Shown: positions 11,181 to 22,071 of the stretch, piece by piece
Layout: every line of letters starts with the position of its first letter
Position numbering within the stretch: position 1 is the stretch's first letter
Source of the DNA: Dromiciops gliroides
Taxonomy: Eukaryota; Chordata; Mammalia; Microbiotheria; Microbiotheriidae
Assembly: GCF_019393635.1 (NCBI RefSeq)
Contig: NC_057864.1
Coordinates: 469,200,617 to 469,264,616 of the forward strand
Direction of reading: 5' to 3'
DNA: 64,000 bases
Notes under the pieces: model-generated
What the model was told of the DNA's origin: nothing
What the model saw: only the letters and a program-made list of their open reading frames with translations
Databases searched by the model: none
Program-made: the position numbers and the translations under genes

Positions 11181-11799
11181 TTAGTCCAATCACCTCATTT
11201 TACCGAAGAAACTGAACCTCAGAGAAGGGAAGGGTTTGATTCCCCAAGAAGATGGGATCATTCAGAGGGATCAATGGAGCAGGGACAGCACGATTAGGGG
11301 AAGAGGGAGGGAGAGTGGGAAGGTGGGGAGGGGGGATGGAGCAAGGGAGGGAAGGAGGGAGGGAGGGGAGAGGGGATTTGCCTGCCTTCGGGGAGCCAGA
11401 AAGACCTATCTGCTACCTACTGGCCTAGGATGCTAACCCTCTTAGCACCTCCACCTCCGGAGGAAGTGGAGGAAACAGCAGACAAATCACATCAGTGTGG
11501 ACTAGACAGCCGATCATCAGGAGCAGCCGCCGCCTGGCTCTCTCCCGCAGGCGCTGGCTGGGGCTTTGGGACCGAGAGGCAGCCAGGAGAGAGCTCAGAG
11601 GACAAACAGGCAGTTCCTCGCCATAAGAAACAGTGACGGGAAGAGAAGTACAGACGGAGAGCTTGTTCCCAAGAACCCTTGTGGATCTGAGCTCTGGTCT
11701 CCAGCGCTTTGCTCTCACAAGAAGCCTGCCTCTGAACAGAACTCGCTGTTCTCCCTGCCTTTCCCAACTCTCTCCTTGCTGGCTGGAGCCACAGAATGT

Positions 11800-11965
11800 T
11801 AGAAGTGGGAGAGGAACTCAGATCACCTAGTCCCAAGTCGGCTTCTTATAGATGTGGAAACTGACAAAGGAAGAAGCCCAGAGAGGGAAAGGGATCTGAC
11901 TGAGGTCACCCACAGCCCAGATCTCCTGATTCTAAGGAATGGTTCTTTGCCCTGTGAATGAAGAT
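11800..11965 (-). mobile_element. MIR/Ther1 fragment
   Basis: Reverse core with GAAACTGACAAAGGAAGAAG and a decayed CACAGC end. Confidence 0.5.
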
Positions 11966-12049
11966 GAGGCTTTGGGAGGGTTAAGAGGTAGTAGCTAGGG
12001 GCCACTAGTGGAGAAGGTGATTTGGGGCAGATTTTGTTCTTTAAAGGAG

Positions 12050-12050
12050 G

Positions 12051-12103
<53 letters not shown>
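12050..12103. repeat. (GT)n(GA)n compound microsatellite
   Basis: About 12 GT units run straight into about 14 GA units. Confidence 0.92.
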
Positions 12104-12106
<3 letters not shown>

Positions 12107-13158
12107 GGGGTGGGGGAGAAAATGTGCAACGGGCAGGCTCAGAGCCCCACACTGTTGGAGTGAGACTGGCTGCTCCACAATCCCACCCGTCCCATTTCTT
12201 TCTCAGCAGCATCCTATCTTTCTCCCTCTCTCTAGTGGAGCCCAGGGGGCAGTGAAGCCCAGCTCTGTCCCAGCTTGCAGCCTCCAATGCTGGCTGCTTC
12301 CAACATGTGTGTAAGTGGGTACAGGTGTGCAGGCGGGAGAACTGATGATCTGTGACCCCCTCAGGCCCAGGAGCCCCCCCCCCCTCCAGTGCCTTCTGCG
12401 GGCTGTTCTGAAACTAGGGGGAAAGCAGAGAGAGAAAATTGGAGCCCAGAGCCCAGGAGGGTCTCCCCGAGCTGTCCAGTTCCTTGGTCTCCGCCCCTAA
12501 CCAGGCTCCCTTCCCTGGGCCCAGGAGAACCGTAGGGGCCAGTGTGGGCAAACGTGGAGACAGCAAACTCCCCATCCAAGCCCTCCCCACTCCCTGCCTG
12601 CCCCGGCTTCACGTCCCTTGTGTAGTCACCCTCCCTCCTTAACACCTCCAGCCCTCTGACACAGGGGAGAATTAGATCCCCGACTGAGCCATCTGGGATC
12701 CCCGCCCCCCACCCCCAAGTCCTGCGCCCCTCAGTGAGAGGCGCCAAAAACGACAGCAGCAAGCCTGGGCATCCCCCTGGAGAGGGCGCAGCCCCGGCTC
12801 CGCGCCTGCCTCGGAGGGCAGCCAGGCCAGCGAGAAAGGGTGAAAGCAGAGTCTGCGGGGATCCCGCTCCCGCCCCCGGCTGCCCTGGCAGGGGACCGCA
12901 CGCCCGTCATCCCCGGCATCTCAGCCCGGTGAACGGGAGGCCTGTAACCCATCCTTAGGTGCCCCCTGCCCGGCCCCCTCCTCGGGGCTCCCCCGTGTCG
13001 CTCCGTCCCCGTGCGCTCCCCAGGCCTCCCCCCACCCCACCCCCGCGCGCCTCCGGAAAGGTCCCTTCCTCAGTGCCCCTCATGCCCCCCCGCCCCGTGA
13101 ACCCCCCCGCCCCGTGAGGCCCCCTTCTCGGGACCCCCCACCCCCCACGGGCTCTCAC

Positions 13159-13479
13159 CTGGCGCAGGTGGCGGAGCAGCTCGCCCGCCTCGTCCTGGCG
13201 GCCCTGGCGCACCAGCGCCAGCAGCTCCTGGATCATGCACACCCGCCGGTGGTAGGGGGGCAGGCTGGCCCCGGCCCCGGAGCTGGCGCGGGCCGCCTTG
13301 TCCCCGGGGCGCAGCAGCAGCGCCGCCCACAATTCGCCTCGCTCGCGGGCCGAGCTCCGGCGGCGGGGGGCGGCCGGGGCCGGGGCCGGGGCCGGAGCCG
13401 GGGCCGGGGCCGGGGCGGCGGCGACGGGGGGCGCGCCGGAGCTCTCGGCCAGGCTGCCCTTGGTCTGCCGGGTGCCCAT
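13159..13479 (-). CDS. LRRC75A: LRRC75A coding exon 1 (partial gene)
   Basis: Codes for the N-terminal 107 residues of a leucine-rich-repeat-containing 75A protein. The start MGTRQTKGSLAE and the block PPYHRRV...IQELL..VRQGR..EAG.LL.HLRQ match the N-terminus I recall for LRRC75A and not that of LRRC75B. The exon ends after codon Q107 at a GTGAGAGCC splice donor (GT at 13158-13157) in phase 0, the expected point before the DLGMES-type second exon. The ATG at 13479 has G at -3 and G at +4. Residues 12-40 hold an Ala-Pro tract encoded by a GC hexanucleotide repeat and are longer than in human, where the comparable segment is about 82 residues. The LRR-bearing exons are not seen in bases 1-13158 and should lie outside the window. 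Molecular function is not established; the assignment rests on homology. Confidence 0.88.
13374..13415. repeat. GGGGCC hexanucleotide repeat inside LRRC75A exon 1
   Basis: Seven CCGGGG units follow one another on the plus strand, the fourth reading CCGGAG. On the coding (minus) strand they read as alternating Ala and Pro codons. The plus strand has four or more closely spaced G runs and could form a G-quadruplex. Confidence 0.9.
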
Positions 13480-13526
13480 GCCTCCGCCGCGCCTCAGCGC
13501 CGGGCCGCCGGCGGCTGCTCCATCCA

Positions 13527-13580
13527 GGGGCTGGGCTCCATCCTGGGGCTGGGCTCCATCCTCGGGCTGGGCTCCGCTCG
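13527..13580. repeat. 18-bp tandem repeat, three units, in LRRC75A 5' leader
   Basis: Units start at 13527, 13545 and 13563. The first two are identical (GGGGCTGGGCTCCATCCT) and the third has three differences. A degenerate partial unit precedes them at about 13511. Read on the minus strand in frame with LRRC75A they give a GAQPxD repeat upstream of the chosen start. Confidence 0.85.
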
Positions 13581-13896
13581 GCTGCTCCTCGTCCTCCTCC
13601 TCCTCCCCCTCGGCCCCTCGGCTCTGGCTCCGCTCCTCTCGGGCTCTCCCCAACGACTCGGGGCCACGAGCCGGGCCGCGGGGCCCGCCCTCCCCCGCCC
13701 CCCGGCCGCGCGCAGCCCGCTGCCCACGAGCCCTGCCCTGCCCAGCCCTGCCCAGCCCCGGCCGCCGCCGCCGCCAGCGGGGCCGCAACTTTGGGGAAAC
13801 TGTTGCACGCGGGCGGGGCCGCGGAGGGAGGGAGGGAGGGGAGGAGAGGAGAGGGGAGGGGGCGGGCGGGGCCCTGGCTGCGCGAGGACACGCCCC

Positions 13897-13902
13897 TTTA
13901 TG
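13897..13902 (-). promoter_or_regulatory. LRRC75A: TATA-like box, candidate LRRC75A core promoter
   Basis: On the minus strand the sequence reads CCCATAAAGGGG between GC boxes. It is the only AT-rich hexamer in the upstream CpG island and lies about 420 bases before the LRRC75A start codon. It also resembles a serum-response CArG box with one mismatch. The role is inferred from position only. Confidence 0.3.
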
Positions 13903-15149
13903 GGACACGCCCCCTCGTCCCGCCCCTCCCAGGCCGGGGCCCCACGCGTGAGTGATCCCTCGGACCCCACGCCGCCGCCGCCACTGCTGCTGGCGGTGGC
14001 ACCTCGCGGTCCCCTCCCCCAGCGCAGAGGAGGCGGGGCGTGGGCCCCCTCCTCCCCCAGCCCCGGGCTCACCGAAGGCCCTGCGCTCAGGGGCTGCCCA
14101 GGGCCGGTGGCAGATGCCCGGGCTGCTGCGGGTCAGGCTGGGCAGTGAGCCACCCCCGCGGGGTCCACCTAGCTCCGCGCTCGTCGTCCTCCTCCCCCTC
14201 CTCTTCAGCCCGCCCAGCGTCGCCGCTCCCTCTGCTGGCGGCCGAGCTGCCAGAGTGAGGGGCGGGGTCTGGGGGGCTCCCCGGCTCGGAGGGGGCTGGC
14301 TCAGACCCGAGTGGGGACTGCAGGCTCCGCCCCAGCCGAGCGCCTTTCGCTCTCCCTCCCCACGGCTGTGGCGGCGCCAGGCGCTCGGTTTTGGGGGGGG
14401 GAGGGGGGATGGAGAGCCGCTCTAATCCCCGTCCCCTCCCGGGGCAGCGGGTACGGTGGCGGGGCACAGGAGCACATGGGCACGGAACATAGCCTGTTGT
14501 TGCTTCACTACACCCTCGGTGTTCTCTTCCTTGCTCTCCACTGCGGAGGTTATTCTCGCTGGGGGGTAGGGGGGTGGCGGGTGGCTGGGAGAAAGCGAAG
14601 ACTGAATCCTCCAGTGGCAAAGGCCTCCCTCGGCTTTGGGACAGAGGACATGGGCTGCTCCAATCCTCCTCCACGCACCACTCACCTTTCCCTTCACTAT
14701 ATCGACCCCCAACCCATAGCCAGCCCCCGGTCAAATTCAGGCTGTGGGCTGATCCCTCACGTCCGGTCCAGCTCTGGGATCTCTGCTTAGGGGGAACAAG
14801 GGAGTCGGCCCAGGGAGACACTAAAGGCACATTTTGTGAGGCACCCCGTTTTTCCAGCTCATCTCCTCCAGAACAGTCTTTCTTGCTTGTAACCCCTGCC
14901 CAGCATTACTCACCCACTCCGTTATGCACATAACGTCCTCAGCTGACCCGCCCTTCTGAAAGTGGTCTCCGGCTTTTTCCATGCTTTTCCCCGCACCCCC
15001 ACCCCCACTAGATCCTTCCCTGGGATGGGGACGATGTCTCCCCCATCAGACATATGAGCTAGCTACATCCTGACTCCTATTTCTTTGCTATTCCTGATCC
15101 TCACACACATTCCCCCCACCCCCATCCAAAAAAAGTTGCTGACAGTATT

Positions 15150-15260
15150 CTCCTGTGACCTTGGGAGAACCACTTCACCTCTGTAGGCCTTAGGCCTCAA
15201 TTTCCTCACCTGTAAAAGGAAAGGATGACCTTCAAGGTCTCCTCCTACTAAAAAACTACA
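15150..15260 (+). mobile_element. MIR/Ther1 fragment
   Basis: TGTGACCTTGGGAGAACCAC then TTTCCTCACCTGTAAAAGG. Confidence 0.6.
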
Positions 15261-15486
15261 TCTCTGCTCCCACCCCCTACTTTGGGGGAAAACGGGGCTT
15301 AGTTAATGCTGATGATCCAGAACCCTCCGTATGGGTTCCTCTGCTACCACACCTCCTCAGGTAAATGACTGAAGCACCGCTTTGTGGAAGAGCGGAAGAA
15401 GAGGGTCGGGGAGGTAGCCCACTTTCCTCTATAGGGGAAGAAGCTTGCTCACTGCACTTAGATTTCCTCAGGAAAGTTCCTATTTC

Positions 15487-15493
15487 TTATTTT

Positions 15494-15553
<60 letters not shown>

Positions 15554-15701
15554 TTTTTCTTTCTTTTTGCGGGTCAATAAGGGTTAAGTGACTTGCCCAG
15601 GGTCACACAGCTAGTGTCAAGTGTCTGAGGCTGGATCTGAACTCAGGTTCTCCTGAATCCAGGGCCAGTGCTTTATCCACTGCGCCACCTAGCTGCCCCC
15701 A
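15487..15701 (-). mobile_element. Marsupial tRNA-derived SINE with (CTTT)n tail
   Basis: Reverse orientation with a tail of about 16 CTTT units on the plus strand. A 14-bp target-site duplication (AAAGTTCCTATTTC) is at 15473-15486 and 15702-15715. Confidence 0.93.
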
Positions 15702-15739
15702 AAAGTTCCTATTTCAATAAGAGGCTTTTTTTGTGGGTA

Positions 15740-15890
15740 CAAACACATGAGAACTGGATGTCAGAAAACATCCAGTCCGAGACCCTCTTTTTTGACAGAG
15801 TGAGAAACTGAGGTCTAGGAACATGAAAGGACTTACTTTCCCAAGGTTATCTGTGGTTTTAGATCAGGAACCCATGTTTTCTAAGAAGCC
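15740..15890 (-). mobile_element. MIR/Ther1 fragment
   Basis: GAGAAACTGAGGTCTAGGAA and CCCAAGGTTAT in reverse orientation. Confidence 0.5.
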
Positions 15891-16110
15891 TTTCTTGGTC
15901 CCACCCCAGGGCTAGTATCTTCCACTAAAATTACTTTGTATCTATGTTTTATGTTTCTCTCTATCCACATATTCTAGTGCTCCTTGCTAGAATGTAACTT
16001 CTTTAAGGGCAGGTATTATTTTACTGCCCATGTGCGTGCCCCTTGTCTAACACAGTGCCTGGCACACCGTAGGTGATCAATACCTGATTGTCCATTGATT
16101 CATAGGGATT
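15880..16110 (+). mobile_element. L2 3' end
   Basis: AGAATGTAACTTCTTTAAGG, then CACAGTGCCTGGCACACCGT and TGATCAATACCTGATT, the full L2 terminal order. Confidence 0.75.
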
Positions 16111-16119
16111 CCAGACCAG

Positions 16120-16205
16120 ATTCCCTGGCTCTAAATCAGTGCTTTAAGACATCTCAGCCTTCTGGGCCTCAGTTACACCATTTGTAAAATGAAGTTCTAA
16201 ATCTG
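16120..16205 (+). mobile_element. MIR/Ther1 fragment
   Basis: GGGCCTCAGTTACACCATTT followed by GTAAAATGAAG. Confidence 0.5.
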
Positions 16206-16384
16206 TGTCCTCCCCATGCCACCCTGCCTGGAGTAAGTGCCCACACCTCCCGCCCACAGTAAAAGATCTATCTCCTCTAACATCCGGCCTCCACCCACGC
16301 TACAGAAGCCCAAGAGGCCAAGACAAACAAACAAAAAGACTTGAGATCTCCCTTTTCTGGAATCCTCCCCTATGCTATTCAATC

Positions 16385-16490
16385 TCAACATTTACCTGCT
16401 ATATACCAGGCACTGTGCTAATAAGCACTGGGGATATAAAGGGGAAATAGTGCCTATCCTCAAGAAGTTGACACTCTAACGGAGGATTTT
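16385..16490 (+). mobile_element. L2/L3-type LINE end fragment
   Basis: ACCAGGCACTGTGCTAATAA, CACTGGGGATATAAAG, then ACACTCTAACGGAGG. Confidence 0.6.
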
Positions 16491-16584
16491 TTTTTTTTAA
16501 AGAGGGAAGAGCGTAGACATTGGACAACACACACAGGGCAGAGGCAGGTGGAGACCAGGAATGGGGTTCTTCCCCATTTTTTTT

Positions 16585-16770
16585 TTGGAGTCCTGGACCC
16601 CTTCCAGCTCAGTCTGGGGAAGTCAACGGACCCCTCCTCAGAAGCACGTTTTCAAATGCATAAAATAAGATATGGGATGACAAAGGAAAGCAATTCAATC
16701 AAAACAGTTATTTAAAAAATGTTTGAACCCAAACCAAGTTCACAGATAACAGGTTAAGATCTTTGCAGTT
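16585..16770 (+). repeat. Unnamed ancient dispersed repeat, copy B
   Basis: GTCCTGGACCCC, CCCCTCCTCAGAAGCACG, AAATGCATAAAATAAGATA, CAGGTTAAGATC. Same motif order as copies A and C. Confidence 0.55.
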
Positions 16771-17454
16771 AGCCTTTGAACCAGGAAATGGGCGTGAGGT
16801 TGATGGGAAAGATTCTCTCCCTCCCAGACCCTCTGGAAGCTGCTCCCTCCTGATGGCTCATTAAGGTTGAGGGGAAGGACGCGGAAACATTCCTAAGCTC
16901 TGGGGAGGGCTGAGAGCCACAGCTGCTGCCTACATTGCTGAGGAAACCACCCCCAAGGGGAAGGAGGGATGTCAGGAAAGGGAAAAACAACAACTTGAGG
17001 CCCCTTGTCCCTTAGCCCGTTTCCGGTTTAGAAAGGAGGGGTTCCTGTTCACTAAAAGGCTCACCTCCTTGGGACAGATATCTGGGGAGGCCTGGGGACC
17101 CAACCCAAACTGGGTGACGGACGGCTGATCCCAGGGTCCTGTGTCTATTCCGGCTCTTCATCCTTGGCCACTTGAGACACCCCTGAGCAGATTGCTGAGT
17201 TAAGGGACCTGCCAAAGGTTACACACACACACACACCTAATGAGCTACTGAAATAACCCGTGACTTTGAACTTGCCTGTCACCCAATCTCAGTCATCCTT
17301 CCCTGTCAAATGATGGGAGTTGGACGTGAAAGAGAGTCCCTAGTATCCCTTCTTGCTTTAAGCAAATGCCTATTGCCTCCAACCAAAGATCTTGCCGTTA
17401 TGTGAAAGGGAAAGTCAGAAAGGGCAATTAACCACTTACCAGACTGATAGATGG

Positions 17455-17605
17455 GAGGGGAGGTAGAGAGAGATAGAGAAGAGGGAGGGGAAGGAGGGTG
17501 AGAGGAGAAGACAGACAGACAGAAGGGGAGGAAGAGAGGGAGAGAGGGAGAAACAGAGTCACCCAGAGAAAGACAGAGACAAAGAGAGATCGAGAGATGG
17601 ACTGA
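17455..17605. repeat. GA-rich low-complexity tract
   Basis: Purine-rich plus strand with imperfect GAGAGAGGGAGA and GACAGACAGACAG runs. Confidence 0.75.
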
Positions 17606-17654
17606 CTCATAACCAACCAGTGGATACCATACCCCTGGATACAATACTTTTATA

Positions 17655-17850
17655 AGCCATAGGAGCTAGAGCAGGAAGGGACCTCAGAAGCCATCTAATG
17701 CAACCCCCTCATTTTACACATGGGGAAACTGAGGCCCAGAGAGGGAAGTAATTTGCCCAAAGTTACACAGGCAATAAGTACCAGAAGTAGGATTTGAATC
17801 CAGGTCCCCTGATTCTCCAGTCAGTGTGGCTTCACATTGTCCCCATCTTC
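17655..17850 (-). mobile_element. MIR/Ther1 CORE-SINE
   Basis: Well preserved: CATTTTACACATGGGGAAAC, then CCCAAAGTTACACAGGCAAT and TTTGAATCCAGGTCCCC. Confidence 0.7.
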
Positions 17851-17910
17851 CAATTAGAATGTAAGCTCCCAGAGGGCAGAGACCATTTCATTTTTATCCC
17901 CACTGCTTGA

Positions 17911-18255
17911 GGGGCAGGTAGGTGGTGCTGTGGATAGAGCACTGGCCCTGAAGTTGAGAGGACCTGAGTTCAAATTTCACCTCAGATACTTAGTAGCTGT
18001 GTGACCCTGGGCAAGTCACTTAACCCCAATTGCCTTTAAAAAACACACAAACCATCCAAGGTCATCTCCAGTCATCCTGAAATGTGTGTGTGTGTGTGTG
18101 TGTGTGTGTATCTTCCCACTAGACCCAGATGGTTCTAAATGACAGAGTGGGGTTGGTAAATTTGTATAGCTCTCCCTCACTTAAATCCAATTGAGTGCAA
18201 GTCCTGACATCACCCCGATGTCATAGTCCTCTTTGAGAACGAATGACAACTCAGT
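17911..18255 (+). mobile_element. MAR1-type long SINE
   Basis: The head is the tRNA-derived SINE, then GGTCATCTCCAGTCATCCTG, a TG microsatellite (18083-18110), and a tail AGTGCAAGTCCTGACATCAC...TTTGAGAACGAATGACAA. The tail is absent from the short SINEs. Confidence 0.85.
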
Positions 18256-18329
18256 GCACTTATTGAGTGATGGATCCACTGATCAGTGCCACTGATATTC
18301 TCTTCCTTCCATCCTCCTGGAAGTACTCT

Positions 18330-18440
18330 CCTTCCCATTTGACAGAAGAGGAAATCATTGAGGCTCACAGAGAGATAGTGACCAGTTTGAAATTAAAGGG
18401 CTAGTGAGTATCAGAAATAGGATCTGATATATGAGTATGC
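18330..18440 (-). mobile_element. MIR/Ther1 fragment
   Basis: CCATTTGACAGAAGAGGAAA then GGGCTAGTGAGTATC. Confidence 0.5.
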
Positions 18441-18751
18441 TGGCGCCAGCTCTAATCAGGTTTATGGAAGCTATGAGTTAAATTTTCAGTGTGAGCATTT
18501 AAACTTCAGAAATTGACAAAATCTATGAATTACTGCTCTTTCTTTTGATTGTTTAGACAATAAGAAAGTGATAGAGAAAATGTTGACAGTTCAGATTAAA
18601 CTTAAAAGTGTATCTGTACATTTCCCCTAAGATTGTTAAACATCACACTGCTGATGGGAATCCAGATTTTCCTGACTTTCATTCCAGAACATCTACTGAA
18701 CACTCTTTTGTAGTTACTGGCAGAGGCTGGATTTCAAATCCAGGTTTCTTT

Positions 18752-18909
18752 TTCTTTTCTTTTCTTTTTTGGGTAGGGTAATGAGGGTTAAGTGACTTGC
18801 CCAGGGTCACACAGCCAGTAAGTGTCAAGTGTCTGAGGCCAGATTTGAACTCAGGTCCTCCTGAATCCAGAGCCAGTGCTTTATCCACTATACCACCTAG
18901 CTGCCCTGA
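18752..18909 (-). mobile_element. Marsupial tRNA-derived SINE
   Basis: Complete. A 17-bp target-site duplication (CAAATCCAGGTTTCTTT) is at 18735-18751 and 18910-18926. Confidence 0.94.
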
Positions 18910-19239
18910 CAAATCCAGGTTTCTTTAGATTCAATATAAAGTCATTTGGTTTAAGCCCCTTTTCTAGGATCATGATCTAAAAGTATGGGGCAAAAGTGGG
19001 GCATGCTCTTGCTTGCTTTATTTCTAGTTTAGCTCTAGCTCACCAGGCCAAGGCCCCTCTGCACACCCACCCCAGACTGCAAGTGGGATGTCTACACAAG
19101 GGCAGGCATTGCTCACAGCTCCTTTACTGGGGGCACTGAAGTCCTTCCACCCCTGCCTGCCCACTCTCTAATGAGTGGCTCTGCAGCTAACTCTGCTGAG
19201 AAAGAGTCCTGGCAAAGAGAGTGCTTTCTCATGGCAGCT

Positions 19240-19661
19240 CTTTCTCCTCCTACTCCTACTCCTTCTTTCTCCCCCTTTACTTCCTTCTCTTCTCTTTCTC
19301 TCCTTCCCTTTTCCCCTCCTTTTTTCTCTCCTTCCCTTCTCTTTCTCCTTCCTTCCCTCTTCTTTCTCTCTCCTTCCCTTCTTTCCCTCCTCTTTCTCTC
19401 TCCTTCCCTTCTTTCTCTCCTTTCTCTCTCCTTCCCTTCTTTCTCTCCTTCCCTTCCCTTTCTCTTTCCTTCCCTTCTTTCCAGTGGAGCTTTCCTACAG
19501 TAAGTCTCCAGCAGGTGGCATTTCCCTCCTCTTCTCTTTCTCCCCTTCCCTTCCTTCCCTTCTTCCTCTTTCTTCTTCTCTTCCCCTCTTTCTTTCTCTG
19601 CCTCATTCTCCCCTCCCTCCTTCCCCCTTTCTTTCTCCCAATCTTCATGTCTTTCTTTCTG

Positions 19662-19718
<57 letters not shown>
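19240..19718. repeat. Long polypyrimidine tract ending in (TC)n
   Basis: About 480 bases of C/T on the plus strand with only short interruptions (notably 19484-19522). It ends in about 24 perfect TC units and abuts a SINE tail. Confidence 0.9.
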
Positions 19719-19721
<3 letters not shown>

Positions 19722-19858
19722 GGTGAGGCAATTGGGGTTAAGTTACTTGCCCAGGGTCACATAGCTAGTAAGTGTCAAGTGTCTGAGATCAGATTTGAAC
19801 TCAGGTCCTCCTGACTCCAGGGCCGGTGCTCCATCCACTGTGCCACCTAGCTGCCCCC
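19719..19858 (-). mobile_element. Marsupial tRNA-derived SINE inside a polypyrimidine tract
   Basis: Complete reverse copy splitting the pyrimidine tract, which continues after it at 19859-20065. Confidence 0.93.
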
Positions 19859-20065
19859 CATCTCTTCTCTCCCTCTCCCTTCTTCCTCTCCTCCTCAAGC
19901 CCCCTTTGTCCTCCCATTCTCTCTTCCTCTTTCCTTCTATCCTCTCCCTTTTCTCCCTCTTTTTCCTCCCTCTCCTTTCCCTTTTCTTCTCTCTCCCCCT
20001 CTTCCTTTCTTTTCTCCCTCCTTGCCTTCCCTCCTCTACCTCCCTCTCTTCTCTCTCCTCTGACC
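19859..20065. repeat. Polypyrimidine tract, second part
   Basis: CT-rich continuation after the SINE, with very few purines on the plus strand. Confidence 0.88.
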
Positions 20066-20714
20066 CTCACTGTCAATCTTTTGCAGCCAGTTTTGAAAGG
20101 AAAAGAAGTGGGTACCCAACCCTAAGGAAGAGCTGGCTGGGTCCCAGGATGGTCCTCCTCCCCTCCCCACTCCCTCCTGCCATCTGTCAGGGGCCTGATT
20201 CCCTCCCTTATGTATTCCTTTCTTGGGACCTTAGAGGCTTTTTGGTCTCCAGCTAAGCCTTAATTCTTGATTAGCCAGACCTGGAGTGGAGATGATTCAT
20301 AGCCAGTTTAGTGATAGACTGTCCTGAGTGGGACGTAGGGGGGTGGGGGTGGGGTGGGGAAGAGAGCATCAGTGACCTACTAAAGGCCTATGGAATAGCT
20401 GGCAGGATCCCAAAGCTCGATTCTACTCTGAGCATTCCCACCATGAGTTAGGATGAAGCTGGAGATTGGGGACAAGAGAAGGAACAAAAAAGGAGAAACA
20501 TCCAGAAATCCAAATCCTTGGGGGAGACAGGGAGTGTCATGAGTCAGTATTAGCCCTGCCAGAAACCTGGGGAAGGTCATACTGCCTGTCCCCCTACCTC
20601 CAGGCCAAATCAGGCCTCACTCCAGGAGGTTCTACAGGTGGGCTTTTCCATTTTGAAGAAGACAGTCTTTGTCTATTGCTATTTTCTTAAAATTACAAAA
20701 GATAATTATCTGTT

Positions 20715-20837
20715 ATAGTAAATAAATATACACATGCATATATATAGATACACATATATATGTATGCATACATGTGTGCTTGAGTGAGCTCATGTGCTTT
20801 TGTGTGCATGCACTTGTGCACACACACACACACACAC
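20715..20837. repeat. AT/CA-rich simple repeat
   Basis: Mixed TATATA, CATGTG and a closing (CA)n run. Confidence 0.7.
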
Positions 20838-20925
20838 TGTCCCAAAAGTCTTCGTGCATTTGTAAGCTCTAATCTGATTGTGTTTTAGCACCAAGACCTT
20901 TGGAATACTAAACATTTCTGATGTA
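20838..20925 (+). mobile_element. Tc1/mariner-like terminal fragment
   Basis: The sequence CTGTCCCAAAAGTCTTCGTG with a following TTGTAAGCT resembles the mariner inverted-repeat end common in marsupial genomes (TGTCCCAAAAGTCTTAGTGCA). Only one end is seen, so this is a remnant. Confidence 0.5.
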
Positions 20926-21084
20926 TTTCCTGAAAACCCATCCTGCAATTACAAAACTCTGCCACAAACACCAGTTTCTTTGCAAATTCTCTCATTAACA
21001 TAGTTTTGTTCCTTTCTTGGTTCTCTTCCCCATCACCCTCCTAACCACATCCTCACTATGACTGACCTCTCTCTCTAAAGTCCT

Positions 21085-21530
21085 TCATGATTTACAAAGT
21101 GCTTTCCACAGTAAATGTGCTCATTTAGTCCCCCTACCCTTGGTGGTACCTACTAGGAGTATGATCGTCTTCTCATTTTACAGTCAAGGAATCTGAGGAA
21201 GGAATCAAAGAGAGGCAGTGACTTGCCCAAGGTCACACAGCTAGAAGAAGAATCAGAAGCTAGGTCTTCCTGAGTTCAGTACTATGATTTCCATAAACTT
21301 TCCGCAAGTTCCTTTGGTTATCAATTCCAGTGTCTAATGAGACACTGTGGTTTCTTAGGAAGAACCAAGGCTGAGAGTCATTTTTACTGATGCAAAGAAC
21401 TGAATTTAGAGGTCACGGGTTCAAATCCTATTTCTGTCATTTCTGGCCTCAGTTTCCTCATCCTTAAAATTATGGGGTTGGGCTGAATGACTTCTATGGA
21501 GCTTCAAAATCCCAGATCTATGATCCATGT
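21085..21530. mobile_element. Two MIR/Ther1 copies, minus then plus
   Basis: Minus copy at 21085-21290 (CCCAAGGTCACACAGCTAGA). Plus copy at 21395-21530 (GGCCTCAGTTTCCTCATCC). Confidence 0.6.
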
Positions 21531-21787
21531 TTAGAATTTTAAAACCTTTTCACTTTTCTTGACAGTCAACACATTTGTCTTTCTCCAGTCATAGTGTTAC
21601 AGTTCTGGTCCCTCTGTCATGATCCATGGCCTTTCTAATATCACTGACAGTGTCTCAAGAATCACACCTGTCAGGTTTGGGGAATATGGCTCATCTGAAC
21701 CAGATGACTTGGATTCATCCAGGGCAGCTTGTTTGTTATTCTCTCATTATCCCCTTCCTTGTCGTGGGTACTATGTTGGTCATTTTT

Positions 21788-22031
<244 letters not shown>

Positions 22032-22071
22032 CTATGTTGGTCATTTTTGTGGTGTTTCAGTGGTCATTCTC

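Larger units (their letters stand above)
1..13158 (-). other. LRRC75A: LRRC75A intron 1 (inferred, continues beyond base 1)
   Basis: Everything downstream of the exon 1 donor on the minus strand is read as the first intron. I searched both strands for the next LRRC75A exon (a DLG.ES-type start) and did not see it. The interval holds SINEs, MIR/Ther1 and L2 pieces, several dinucleotide repeats and a GC-rich non-repetitive block at 2620-3400. A separate GC-rich patch at 11430-11780 has no recognised repeat or coding content. Confidence 0.65.
12760..14460. promoter_or_regulatory. LRRC75A: CpG island spanning LRRC75A exon 1 and promoter
   Basis: About 1.7 kb of very GC-rich, CpG-dense sequence stands out sharply from the flanks. 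It contains many GGGCGG/CCGCCC Sp1-type boxes, for example around 13860-13930. LRRC75A exon 1 lies inside it on the minus strand. Several long open frames occur on both strands here, but their composition is that of GC-rich DNA lacking stop codons. No second gene is recognised on the plus strand, although a divergent transcript is possible. Confidence 0.8.

Noticed and set aside
12734-12958. Possible small plus-strand gene at the edge of the CpG island
   Set aside because: No homology that I recognise, no splice signals, and GC-driven open frame only.
13159-13479. LRRC75B as an alternative identity for exon 1
   Set aside because: The N-terminal MGTRQTKGSLAE is characteristic of LRRC75A; LRRC75B starts differently and lacks this block.
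13114-14148. Very long plus-strand open frame in the CpG island
   Set aside because: It is antisense to LRRC75A exon 1, its composition is that of stop-poor GC-rich DNA (Pro, Arg, Gly, Ala), and no family or splice structure is recognisable.
19171-20256. Ser/Leu/Phe/Pro-rich open frames
   Set aside because: They are translations of polypyrimidine low-complexity sequence.
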